Below, piece by piece: positions 56,497 through 64,000 of a stretch of DNA of 64,000 bases. Made by a program: the position numbers and the translations under genes. A model generated the notes under the pieces. The model ran no database searches, was not told where the DNA came from, and worked only from the letters and a program-made list of their open reading frames with translations. Numbering within the stretch: the stretch's first letter is position 1; every line of letters begins with the position of its first letter. The DNA comes from Hymenobacter elongatus (GTDB lineage: Bacteria > Bacteroidota > Bacteroidia > Cytophagales > Hymenobacteraceae), in assembly GCF_004745955.1 (NCBI RefSeq), contig NZ_SRLD01000014.1, forward strand, positions 48,615 through 112,614, written 5' to 3'.

Positions 56497-59400
56497 TTAG
56501 CGCTCTTCTCCAAAGCCGATGATGCGCAGGGAGCTGACGCCGCCCGCTCCTTTTCGCACGCTGATCTGGGTACTCACGCGTTCCTTCAGGGCCTCGACGT
56601 GCGAGATAATGCCGATGGTTTTGCCCGTGCCTTGCAGCGTTTCCAGCGCCGACAAGGCTATTTCGAGCGTGTCGGGGTCGAGCGTGCCAAAACCCTCATC
56701 GATGAAGAGCGTGTCGATCTGAGTTTTGCGGCCCGCCAGCTCCGACAAGCCCAACGCCAGAGCCAGACTCACCAAGAAGCTTTCCCCACCCGAAAGAGAG
56801 TTCATAGAACGGCTATTGCCGCCCTGGTATTCGTCGATGATGAGCAAGTCGAGGTGCTCTTGCTGGTTGCGGCTGATGCGGTAACGGTCGGTGAGGCGGT
56901 GCAGGTGGCGGTTGGCCAGCTCCACGAGGCGCGCCAGGGTAAGGCCCTGGGCAAACTCGCTGAACTTCTTGCCGTCGGCCGAGCCGATGAGGTCGGCCAG
57001 CTGCCGCCAGCGCCGGGCTTCCTGCTGTTGCCGGGCCAGCTGCTGCGCCAGCGCGGCATGGCGGGCCAGGCCCCGGTGGTGGTCGAGCAGGCGCTGCTGG
57101 CGCTGGCCCAGCTGCTGATTAAGCTGCGCCAGCTGCTCATTGATGCCCTGCAGCTGCTGGCCGATGGTTTCGGCCGGCTCGTTGGTAAGGTTACGGCCGT
57201 GTTCCTGCTGCAACTGCTGCGCTGCTTCGGTCAGGCTTTGCTGGGTGGTCGCTACGGCCCGCTCGTGGGTCTGGAGCTGATCGGCGAGGCGGCGCACTTC
57301 CGAGTCAGGCAGCAGCAGCGTTGGCAGCGCCGTAGGGTCGGGGGCCAGGCCAGCGGTTTGCAGGTCGGCTACCAACGCGGCGTGCTGCTGCTCATGCTCA
57401 TGGCGCTGGCGGGCGGCTTCCTGCTCGCTTTGGCGCAGGCTCTCCGAGGCTACAGAAAGGGCTGTTTCCCGCAGCTTCAGGGTTTGGGTTAGCTGCTCCA
57501 CTTGCTGCGTCGTCTGCTCCACCGCTGCGGCTAGCCCGCGCCGGGCCAGTGCTACATCGGAGCCCGCGAATAGCTCGTGGCGCTGCTGGCGAAGCTGTTG
57601 AATGGCCGCGTGTTTTTCCAGCAGCTCCTGCTTGCTGGTTCGCAGCCAGAGCTGCAGCCGCCCACGTTCCTCCTCCGTTTTCTCAACAGTAGCACTGATA
57701 CCACTCAGTTCGCGGTTGGCCTCGTGATGAAGCGTCTGGTTCTGGCTGAACTCAGCGGCGCGCTTACCGGCCAGCTCCATCAATGCCCGGCCGTTCTGAT
57801 CGGTGAACTCCAGGCCAAAATTGCTCAGTAAGCTCCCAATAACGCCGCGCACGGCCGGAACCCGCTCCTCGGCGTCGCCTAGCTGCCGGGCGAGCTGGCC
57901 GGCGTCCTGGGTGTAGTCGTGCTGCTGCTGGGTGGCGCTGGCCTGCTGGCTGCTGGCCCGGGCCACCTGTAGCGCTACTGCTCCGTGCTGGCGTGCCAGC
58001 TCCTGCATGTGTTTTACCAAAGCTTTTACCTGTTCGCCCGCGCTTTTCTCCTCGGTTTCCGGTAACAGCTGAACCGGCTCGTTCGAGCTGACTTCCGCGC
58101 CCTCATGGAGCTGCTCCAACATCGTAACGTAGGTATGCAGGCGGTTGAAGCGGGCCCCCAAGGCGCGTACGTGCTGGCCCAGCGCCTCTTCGCGCTGCTG
58201 GTCGCGCTGCATTGAATCTTCACTGATGCCCAGCACGCCCGCCAGATATGGATGCTCGGTGGCACCGCATACCGGGCACGGCTCGCCAGCCACCAGCCGC
58301 TGGCGCACATCGGTGTGCGACATCACCAGCTGCTGCAGCTGCAGGCTGCGGCGCAAATCGTCCCAGTGCTGCTGCTGTGCTTCCTGTTCCTGGTGCAGGG
58401 CGGCTACCTGGTGGCGCAGGCAGCGCAGCCAGCGGTGGTGGTCGGTGGTGGCGGCTTGCTGCTGAACGAGGAGCTCCGTGAGCTGCTGCTGAGCTGCGGT
58501 AGCGGCTTGTTGGTGCCGGGCAGCGGCGGCCTGGGCCTGCTGCTGCCGTTGCGTGGTGTCCAGCAGGCGCTGCCGCAGCTGGCCCAACTCGCTGTTCAGA
58601 TGCTCCCAGTCCTGAATGTTGGCTGAAAGTTCGGGTAGTATTTGGGTTAGCTCGCTGACGTTGGCATTTAGTGTAAGCCATTTATCGAGCTCACGCAGCT
58701 GTTGCTGCAGCTCGCGTAGGCGTCCGGTGGCCTGGTCAGCGCTGGCTTTCAGCTGCTTACACTGCTCGTTGCGAAGGTCGTATTCCTGGCGGGCTTTGTG
58801 CAGCTCCGTTTCGCTGAGCTGCATCACGGTATCCAGCTTTTCGGCTTCCCGCAGCTTGGGTTCCTGCTGCTGCTGGGCTGCGGTGGCCGTGTCACGCGTT
58901 TGCTGCGCCTGCCGGACCTGCTGGCCCGCCTGGTCGCATTGCGCTTGCAGCTGAGGCAGCCGCACCTTCAGCTGCTCGGCTTCCCGGCCGAGTCGCTGAA
59001 TCTGGGTTTCAGCCTGCTGGAGCAAGGCCCAAGGCGTGCGGAAAGGCAGGGCCTGCTCGTGCAGGCTCACGCGCTGCCGAATCGGCGACAGGGCTTCGGC
59101 TTCCTGGGCCAGCGAAAGCAGCCGTTGCTGTCCGTGGTGCTGGCGGGTGGTCAGCTCGGCCAGCCGCCGCAGCCAGAGCTGCGCCTCGCCCAGGCGGTGC
59201 TGCTCGGTGGTAGTGGTGGTAAGCTGAAGCTTGAAGGTCTCTACTTCGGCCTCTAAAACGGCTACTTCTTCCTCGCCAAGCAGCGCAACGCCCGCCAGAC
59301 CCGCCCGCAGCACCTCAGTCTGCTGGGTTTCCTGCTTGGCTTTGTCGAAGGCGGCTTTGGAGATGTCGGAGTACTTCCGCGTGTCGGTTATCTTTTCCAG

Positions 59401-59931
59401 CAGCTGGGCCCGGTCGCCGGGGCTGGCTTTCAAAAACTTGGTAAAGTCGCCCTGCGCCAGCAGCACGGAGCGCAAAAACTGGCGGTATTCAAGCCCGCTC
59501 AGCTCGGCCACCCGGGCCGGCACTTTCATCTTGTAGGTTTCCAGAAACGGCCACGACTCCTGCCCATCGTCGGCCACCTGCCGCTCGCTCAGCTCCATGC
59601 GCGGGGGTTGCAGGTTGCCTTCCGGCCGCTTGCGGGCGCGGTACTGGCCCCATTTGGCGCGGTAGTGCTTGTCGTTCACCTGGAACTCCACTTCCGCCCA
59701 GCTTTCCCCGGTGCCGTGGCTCATTACCTGCTCGGGGCCGCTGCCGTCGTGGCGCGGCACCTGGCCGTAGAGCGCCAGCGTAATAGCATCCAGAATAGTT
59801 GTTTTGCCCGCGCCGGTAGGGCCCGTAATGGCAAACAAGCCTGCGTCGGAAAGGGGCGAGGCAGCAAAATCGACCTCGTGCTCGCCGCGCAACGAGTTCA
59901 GGTTGTAGAAACGGACACGGAGAATTTTCAT
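56497..59931 (-). CDS. sbcC: Exonuclease subunit SbcC (SMC-like ATPase)
   Basis: 1144 residues from the ATG at 59929-59931. N-terminal Walker A ITGPTGAGKTTILDAITLALYG; long coiled coils with many glutamines; the zinc hook PCPVCGATEHP at about residues 550-560; C-terminal signature SLSGGESFLVSLALALGLSEL and Walker B IDTLFIDEGFGTLDPDTLEIALSALE. It pairs with SbcD to open hairpin and protein-blocked DNA ends. It starts 90 bp after the sbcD stop. The dispersed hairpin repeats in this genome would be natural substrates of the enzyme when single-stranded, an inference only. Confidence 0.97.
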   Translation of the reverse strand: MKILRVRFYNLNSLRGEHEVDFAASPLSDAGLFAITGPTGAGKTTILDAITLALYGQVPRHDGSGPEQVMSHGTGESWAEVEFQVNDKHYRAKWGQYRARKRPEGNLQPPRMELSERQVADDGQESWPFLETYKMKVPARVAELSGLEYRQFLRSVLLAQGDFTKFLKASPGDRAQLLEKITDTRKYSDISKAAFDKAKQETQQTEVLRAGLAGVALLGEEEVAVLEAEVETFKLQLTTTTTEQHRLGEAQLWLRRLAELTTRQHHGQQRLLSLAQEAEALSPIRQRVSLHEQALPFRTPWALLQQAETQIQRLGREAEQLKVRLPQLQAQCDQAGQQVRQAQQTRDTATAAQQQQEPKLREAEKLDTVMQLSETELHKARQEYDLRNEQCKQLKASADQATGRLRELQQQLRELDKWLTLNANVSELTQILPELSANIQDWEHLNSELGQLRQRLLDTTQRQQQAQAAAARHQQAATAAQQQLTELLVQQQAATTDHHRWLRCLRHQVAALHQEQEAQQQHWDDLRRSLQLQQLVMSHTDVRQRLVAGEPCPVCGATEHPYLAGVLGISEDSMQRDQQREEALGQHVRALGARFNRLHTYVTMLEQLHEGAEVSSNEPVQLLPETEEKSAGEQVKALVKHMQELARQHGAVALQVARASSQQASATQQQHDYTQDAGQLARQLGDAEERVPAVRGVIGSLLSNFGLEFTDQNGRALMELAGKRAAEFSQNQTLHHEANRELSGISATVEKTEEERGRLQLWLRTSKQELLEKHAAIQQLRQQRHELFAGSDVALARRGLAAAVEQTTQQVEQLTQTLKLRETALSVASESLRQSEQEAARQRHEHEQQHAALVADLQTAGLAPDPTALPTLLLPDSEVRRLADQLQTHERAVATTQQSLTEAAQQLQQEHGRNLTNEPAETIGQQLQGINEQLAQLNQQLGQRQQRLLDHHRGLARHAALAQQLARQQQEARRWRQLADLIGSADGKKFSEFAQGLTLARLVELANRHLHRLTDRYRISRNQQEHLDLLIIDEYQGGNSRSMNSLSGGESFLVSLALALGLSELAGRKTQIDTLFIDEGFGTLDPDTLEIALSALETLQGTGKTIGIISHVEALKERVSTQISVRKGAGGVSSLRIIGFGEER

Positions 59932-60021
59932 TCGAAGAAAGCCTCATACTGCCCGGAAAAGCTCGGACAGGTACCAGAAATGCGGATACACAAAGATACG
60001 GTGGAATACAGCGCGCGCCGG

Positions 60022-61263
60022 TCAGGACTGCGCCTCCCGCATCCACTCCAGCAGCTCATCGAAAGCCCCCAGCAACCCGGCCCGACCGGCTTCGGGCTCG
60101 TCCTCCAGGCGGCGCGCAAACACTTCCCGCTCCGTAAAATCGTCGAGGCTGGGCGTGAGGGGCTCGTCATCGGCATCAGAGCCCAAGGCCCGGAGCGCAA
60201 CCAGCCGCAAATGCCGGCGCGCCAGCACCTCGATGTGCTGCCGGTCGAGCTGCTCAATGGTTTTGAGCAGCTGCTCCGCCACTTCCAGCTGGGTCAGCTC
60301 CGAGTGTACTTCCACGTCGACCCAAGCCGGCAACACAAATCCAGCGTTGTCATAGGCTGCCAAGCTAGCCGTTACCTCTTCCAAAGAGCCATGAAAGCGG
60401 GCCAGGCGGCGCGTGCCGGGTACGGGCAGTGCTTCGAGGCTGTGCAGCTTACCCACCGCAAACTCCAGCAGTAGGATTTCCTTGGGGTGGTCGACTTCGG
60501 AAAACGACAGCGGAATAGGGGAGCCGCTGTAGCGAATATGCTCCCGGCCGCCCACGCGCTGCGGCCGGTGCAAATGGCCCAGCGCCACGTAGTCGAAGAT
60601 GGTCGGGAAGTGGTCGGCCGTCACCTGGCCCAGGTTGCCCACGTGAATGGTGCGCTCCGAATCGGAGGGGGCGGCGCCGGCGGCGTAGAGGTGGCCGGTA
60701 GCCAACACGGGCAGGCCCAGATCTTTGAGCTGCCACACCTGCTCGATTTCCGAAACGCGGCTGTAGTGGTCGGCAATGCCCTGCTTGATGCGGGCTTCGC
60801 GCTCCTCGGCCGCCTCGCCGGGCACCGATAAGCGCACGTCCCGGTCGCGCAGAAAAGGCACGGCGCACACCACCAGGCCCGGTTTGCCCGCGGCATCGTC
60901 GAGCACCAGCACCTGGTCGTCGAAGCAGTCGGGCACGCAGCCGACCACGTGCACCCGCAGGTGGCGCAGCAGGCGGGCCGGCGCGTTTAGAGTGGCTGGC
61001 GAGTCGTGGTTGCCGCCCACCACCACGATGTCGCGGCAGCCGGTGCCGCGCATGCTCAGCAGAAATGAGTAGTACAGCTCCAGCGCCTGGTTGGAAGGCG
61101 AGCCGGTATCGAACACGTCGCCCGCTACCACCAGCACTTCTACCCGCTGCTCGCGCACGACCTCGACCAGCCACTCCAGAAAGTAGCGGTGCTCGTCGGT
61201 TCGTTCGTGGCCACTGATAAAGCGTTGGCCCAGGTGCCAGTCGGCGGTGTGTAGTACGCGCAT
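60022..61263 (-). CDS. sbcD: Exonuclease subunit SbcD (Mre11-like nuclease)
   Basis: 413 residues from the ATG at 61261-61263. The five metallophosphoesterase motifs are plain: MRVLHTADWHLGQ, VLVVAGDVFDTGSPSN, VVGGNHDSPATLN, ATGHLYAAGA and YVALGHLHRPQ. A C-terminal capping part is followed by SbcC-binding helices. It is the nuclease of the SbcCD complex, with Mn-dependent endo- and exonuclease activity. It heads the sbcDC operon behind the -7 box at 61281-61288. Confidence 0.96.
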   Translation of the reverse strand: MRVLHTADWHLGQRFISGHERTDEHRYFLEWLVEVVREQRVEVLVVAGDVFDTGSPSNQALELYYSFLLSMRGTGCRDIVVVGGNHDSPATLNAPARLLRHLRVHVVGCVPDCFDDQVLVLDDAAGKPGLVVCAVPFLRDRDVRLSVPGEAAEEREARIKQGIADHYSRVSEIEQVWQLKDLGLPVLATGHLYAAGAAPSDSERTIHVGNLGQVTADHFPTIFDYVALGHLHRPQRVGGREHIRYSGSPIPLSFSEVDHPKEILLLEFAVGKLHSLEALPVPGTRRLARFHGSLEEVTASLAAYDNAGFVLPAWVDVEVHSELTQLEVAEQLLKTIEQLDRQHIEVLARRHLRLVALRALGSDADDEPLTPSLDDFTEREVFARRLEDEPEAGRAGLLGAFDELLEWMREAQS

Positions 61264-61280
61264 GAGGTCAGAGTGAACCT

Positions 61281-61288
61281 CAAAGATA
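61281..61288 (-). promoter_or_regulatory. -7 box TATCTTTG for sbcDC
   Basis: An exact TAnnTTTG match on the minus strand only 17 bp before the sbcD ATG, so the leader would be very short. Confidence 0.5.
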
Positions 61289-61480
61289 CCTCAGTGGCGG
61301 CGGAAGTAAAATTGCCAGCCGGAAGGGGTTGCTATGCAAACATTGCTGCCGGCAGAAAGAAGATGTATGTTATGTTACCTATTTTACTTTCTGTTGTTTA
61401 CCGAAGCAGCTTTGTTAAAGCCGTGTGCATTGGCCGTTATTTCGCAAAATAACTGTTCATAAGATGACTTTTGTGTCAGG

Positions 61481-62026
61481 TTACTGTTTGCCAGAAAACG
61501 TAGGGTATAATTTATAAACCGGAAATATAATGCAGCATACTCCCATCACTACAAGAAAGGATGTGAGTGCTTGGTTCTTCACGCGAACAGCCTGAAAGTC
61601 CAGTATTATCTCATCCTCTGTTGCAATTTGAAAAACTTGCGGCTCCCAGTAAGTCAGCTCTGACTTTTTCACCCAGACCGTTACTGAGTCTGCTCGATTA
61701 AGCTCGTTTTTGATGTTTTCATGCCCTTTGTGTAGGTAATTGCTGCCAATATTTTCTGTTAAAGCAAATTTATTTTTGTGTTCATACAGGTAGAAGACTA
61801 GTTCGGATTTTTAGCTTTTGGCTTCATATCCGTAGCGACTCTCGCTGCTAACGCTTGTTGTATATGTAGTGCAGTTTTGAAGAACTTCTTTTAATGAAAC
61901 CAAAGAACTCCGTGGTGTCCAGATGGTAGCGAGCTGCTGAACAGCGAAAAATAATAAGATCAGACCCATAAAGAAGAGGCCAACTAAATTTCTGCTTATA
62001 ACGCTGCTGCCTATGCTAAATGTCAT
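61481..62026 (-). pseudogene. Two-helix membrane protein gene interrupted by one in-frame TAA
   Basis: The ATG at 62024-62026 opens a frame reading LVGLFFMGLILLFFAVQQLA (membrane helix), then SSLVSLKEVLQNCTTYTTSV up to EAKS, where TAA (61811-61813) stops it at codon 72. The same frame continues without another stop for 109 codons: KSELVFYLYEHKNKFALTEN, later VWVKKSELTYWEPQVFQIAT, and a second helix (ALTSFLVVMGVCCIIFPVYKL) up to the stop at 61481. Both halves clearly belong to one protein; a CAA-to-TAA change would explain the break. The region is visibly AT-richer than its neighbours, suggesting transfer. The shape (helix, beta domain, helix) resembles DUF3592-type proteins. The second half also has an alternative GTG start at 61672 (MKKSELTYW). 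Confidence 0.7.
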
Positions 62027-62142
62027 AGCAAATTACATTTGATTTTCGTATTTGTGCTGCTCGCAAAATAGAAGCAGCGTAGGCCATTTCGCTAACGAAT
62101 GCCCTACGCTACTATAAAGCTGTTTGAAGAAACTGCGAGAAT

Positions 62143-63519
62143 CTAGTGAACCTCCTGCTTCTGAAACTCCGTAATGGCCTCGCCCAAATCATAGATTTGG
62201 GCTCCCGGCAGCGCCGCTTCCAGAATGCTGCCGCCGGCCGCCGAGCGGTAGCCGCCGGCGCAATGCACCAAAATAGGCTTCTCAGTCGGTATTTCGTGGG
62301 CCCGCTCCCGCAGCTCGGGTAGCGGGATAACCAGCGCATTGGCAAAAATGGGCTGTTTGGCTTCGGTACGGTTCCGGATGTCCACGATAGTAAAGTCTTG
62401 CGGCCGCTCCCGCACGTGCTCTACCACTGTGGACAGGCTGCTGGCCGGCAGGGTAGGTGGGGTAAGCAGCGCCCCTTTAATGCCGGTTTCGTAGCCGATT
62501 TTGGCCGTTTTGCGGATTACGGTGTCCAAGGCAATTTGCGAGTCGGCAATAAGGTAGAAAGCCTCTTGGGGGCCTACCACCGAGCCCAGCCAGGTTTCAA
62601 ACTTGCCACCATCCTGCAGATTGATGGCGCCGGGCAGGTGCGCTTGCTTGAACTCGGCCTGGGGCCGGGTATCGATGATGAGAACACCATTTTCGAGCGC
62701 CGCCGTGGGCTGTAGGCGCGGCACGGCCCGTATGCTGTCTTCGAAGGGCAGCGCGCCTTGCTTGTTGAGCTGCACGCCGTGGCCGAAATACTTCGGCACG
62801 AAAGGTTGATCTTCCAGCAGCACCTTAATAAACTCCTGCTCGCTCATCGGCTGCAGCGCGTAATTCGTTTTTAGCTCTTTCCCGATGGTGCTATCTAGGT
62901 CGGGGCTGGTAGTTTTACCGCATAGCGAGCCGGGGCCGTGGGCCGGATATACCTTCGTAGTGGGGGGCAGCGTCATCAGCTTGCGGCGGGTACTGTCGTA
63001 GAGCTGGGCGGCCAGCTCCTCGCGCTTGTGGCCACCGGCTATTTCCTCCTCCCGCAAATCGGGGCGACCTACGTCGCCCACGAAGAGCGTGTCGCCGGTG
63101 AAAACGGCGCGGGTCTGAGCCAGCTCATCCATCAGCAGAATCGAGATGCTGTCGGGGGAGTGGCCGGGTGTGTTGATGGCGTGCAGCTCCACGGTGCCCA
63201 GCGTGATACGGTCGCCGTCGTCGAAGGCGCGGTGGGAGTAGCTGGCCTGCACCAGCTTGCTGCAATAAATAAAGGCGTCGGTTTCCTGTGCTATTTCCAG
63301 GTGCGACGACACAAAATCAGCGTGCGGATGCGTTTCGATAACGGCTACGATTGTGGCCTCGTGCTCATCGGCGAAGTCGTAGTATTGCTGCGGGTCGCGG
63401 GCCGGGTCGATGATGGCGACTTGGCGGCCACAGCGCACGGCATAGCTGGCGTGGGCCAGGCCCTTGTCATAGAATTGCTGAATCTGTACCGACGCGGTAC
63501 TACTGGGAAGGGGGCTCAT
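62143..63519 (-). CDS. Persulfide dioxygenase-like MBL protein with two rhodanese domains
   Basis: 458 residues from the ATG at 63517-63519. Metallo-beta-lactamase part (1-240): THPHADFVSSH (H64, H66, D67), TPGHSPDS (H120), GDTLFVGDVGRPDL (D143) and YPAHGPGSLCG (H194), matching the ETHE1/CstB mononuclear iron site. Then two rhodanese domains: the first (about 275-350) has AD where the cysteine loop should be (FYLIADSQ), so it is inactive; the second has the active loop HCAGGYRSAAG with C420. Such fusions oxidise persulfides and produce or use thiosulfate in sulfide detoxification, in the cytoplasm. It has its own promoter at 63571-63578. Confidence 0.9.
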   Translation of the reverse strand: MSPLPSSTASVQIQQFYDKGLAHASYAVRCGRQVAIIDPARDPQQYYDFADEHEATIVAVIETHPHADFVSSHLEIAQETDAFIYCSKLVQASYSHRAFDDGDRITLGTVELHAINTPGHSPDSISILLMDELAQTRAVFTGDTLFVGDVGRPDLREEEIAGGHKREELAAQLYDSTRRKLMTLPPTTKVYPAHGPGSLCGKTTSPDLDSTIGKELKTNYALQPMSEQEFIKVLLEDQPFVPKYFGHGVQLNKQGALPFEDSIRAVPRLQPTAALENGVLIIDTRPQAEFKQAHLPGAINLQDGGKFETWLGSVVGPQEAFYLIADSQIALDTVIRKTAKIGYETGIKGALLTPPTLPASSLSTVVEHVRERPQDFTIVDIRNRTEAKQPIFANALVIPLPELRERAHEIPTEKPILVHCAGGYRSAAGGSILEAALPGAQIYDLGEAITEFQKQEVH

Positions 63520-63570
63520 ATGGGTGTGCCATTAGTGAAGCGCTACGCTCCGGAGAGCAGGCGGATAGGT

Positions 63571-63578
63571 CAAATATA
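63571..63578 (-). promoter_or_regulatory. -7 box TATATTTG for the persulfide dioxygenase gene
   Basis: An exact TAnnTTTG match on the minus strand, 52 bp before the ATG at 63519. Confidence 0.5.
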
Positions 63579-63722
63579 GCAAACCGTAACGGGAACTGTG
63601 GGTTCTGCCCGCACTGAAGAATTGCCGGGTTATGAAACTTCCGTAAACGTTGCTTATATCCCTAAAAGGAGAAAATTTGCCGTTGTGTTAGCGCGTATGT
63701 ATTTGATATTAAGTGTAATATG

Positions 63723-63778
63723 TGTGCCGCTCTTGGGCGCAAGTCGACCCAGGTCGGCTTGTGCCCAAGAGCGGCACA
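63723..63778. repeat. 21-bp inverted repeat near the IS remnant
   Basis: TGTGCCGCTCTTGGGC-G-CAAG (63723-63743) and CTTG-T-GCCCAAGAGCGGCACA (63758-63778) are complementary except one G/T position, with a 14-nt loop. It lies about 100 bp past the transposase stop and may be a terminator against read-through or an unrelated repeat; there is no T run. Confidence 0.65.
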
Positions 63779-63880
63779 AGGCACTTATGCTACTGAACGA
63801 CTTAAGTAAGTGACAGAAGTTGGCTTTTGTTCTGAGTGATATATAAACAGCTGCCTTGGCTCTGCCTGAACTGCTAGTGC

Positions 63881-64000
63881 TTAGTCAGGAGAGTTTTTCG
63901 AACAAACCTTTTGGTAGTGGCGGGTGAGTTTCTCCCGCGCCTTATCGAGCGCGAATTGCCAGTTGACTGTTGCTCCCCGGGCGTTGCGTTCCGCCACACA
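63881..64000 (-). mobile_element. C-terminal end of an IS630-type transposase (cut by window edge)
   Basis: On the minus strand the last 39 codons read VAERNARGATVNWQFALDKA, REKLTRHYQKV and CSKNSPD, then TAA at 63881-63883. The RN-x-(4-5)-VNWQF-x-KAR-KL block followed by a short basic end is the usual C-terminus of IS630-family DDE transposases, from my recollection of the family. The rest of the element lies to the right of the window, so I cannot say whether it is intact. Its inverted terminal repeat was not identified in the window. Confidence 0.55.

Larger units (their letters stand above)
63520..63880. other. 361-bp gap with promoter and large inverted repeat
   Basis: It holds the -7 box of the persulfide dioxygenase gene and the inverted repeat at 63723-63778. 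A 71-codon open frame over this stretch (63598-63813) crosses the inverted repeat and has no family, so it is not called. The right part (63785-63880) has no recognised element. Confidence 0.5.

Noticed and set aside
63598..63813. 71-codon plus-strand frame
   Set aside because: It spans a 21-bp inverted repeat and has no family; the hydrophobic stretch comes partly from the repeat.
1..64000. CRISPR arrays, rRNA, tRNA genes, prophage
   Set aside because: No regularly spaced direct repeats, no cloverleaf-like segments with a GGTTCGA arm, and no phage structural genes were seen while reading both strands. A tRNA scan and an Infernal search would be decisive but could not be run.

Overview
The window reads as a chromosomal segment of a GC-rich Bacteroidota, most likely a Hymenobacter-like Cytophagales member. 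This is an inference from four things. Many genes are preceded by the Bacteroidetes -7 promoter box TAnnTTTG (for example at 7881, 11097, 17727, 19378 and 23882). There is a TonB-dependent receptor with a carboxypeptidase-like domain paired with a DUF4249 lipoprotein. Many short secreted proteins and lipoproteins are Bacteroidetes-specific. Housekeeping genes (recR, clpS, hemE, purE, dnaK, lpdA, fabG, rarA, sppA, sbcDC) are scattered among them in short operons on both strands. No rRNA, tRNA or CRISPR array was seen.

Layout. 1-7.8 kb: a cut-off secreted protein, a two-gene M16 peptidase operon (one subunit with the zinc motif, one without), a lipoprotein, and a divergent pair made of an SLC1-type acidic amino-acid symporter and a dipeptide epimerase, which fit together in recycling of peptidoglycan peptides. 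7.8-11.5 kb: a MarR regulator with a palindrome over its own -7 box followed by a YceI protein, two hypotheticals, a large hairpin and clpS. 11.5-15.5 kb: recR, then a four-gene minus-strand cluster encoding two SdpC-like lipoprotein precursors, SdpA and SdpB. This is a Bacteroidetes version of the Bacillus Sdp killing-factor system and the most interesting locus here. 15.7-26 kb: a glycosyltransferase fused to a degenerate phosphoglycosyltransferase-like membrane part, aspartate aminotransferase, heptose-7-phosphate kinase, hemE, galT, marC, purE, an EEP-family hydrolase and an FAD monooxygenase. 27-38 kb: dnaK with upstream inverted repeats, an anchored alpha/beta hydrolase, an RluE-type pseudouridine synthase, lipoproteins, a large VWA membrane protein and a YiiX-like hydrolase whose membrane leader is out of frame. 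37-50 kb: fabG, a geranylgeranyl-reductase-like flavoprotein, two tandem TPR paralogues, lpdA, a degenerate ACP-like membrane protein, a GNAT, an EamA transporter, rarA, sppA and a purine nucleoside phosphorylase. 50-64 kb: the DUF4249/TonB receptor pair, thioredoxin, an HNH-like protein, the sbcDC operon, a low-GC gene broken by one in-frame TAA, a persulfide-dioxygenase/rhodanese fusion, and the end of an IS630-type transposase running off the right edge.

A second theme is a family of intergenic inverted repeats (about 80-200 bp) at 11.4, 19.1, 21.8, 37.2, 39.5, 44.3, 47.0, 47.3 and 49.4 kb. Each arm of the better copies can fold into its own small hairpin, and the stem bases change together between copies (ATGCT/AGCAT, ATTCC/GGAAT, ATCCT/AGGA). 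This covariation points to selection on a folded single strand, as in REP/BIME or MITE-like mobile repeats. One copy sits nested inside another at 44.3 kb.

Starts were chosen from signal peptides, family lengths and promoter boxes. Several genes appear to use GTG or TTG (epimerase, glycosyltransferase, EEP hydrolase, alpha/beta hydrolase, VWA protein).
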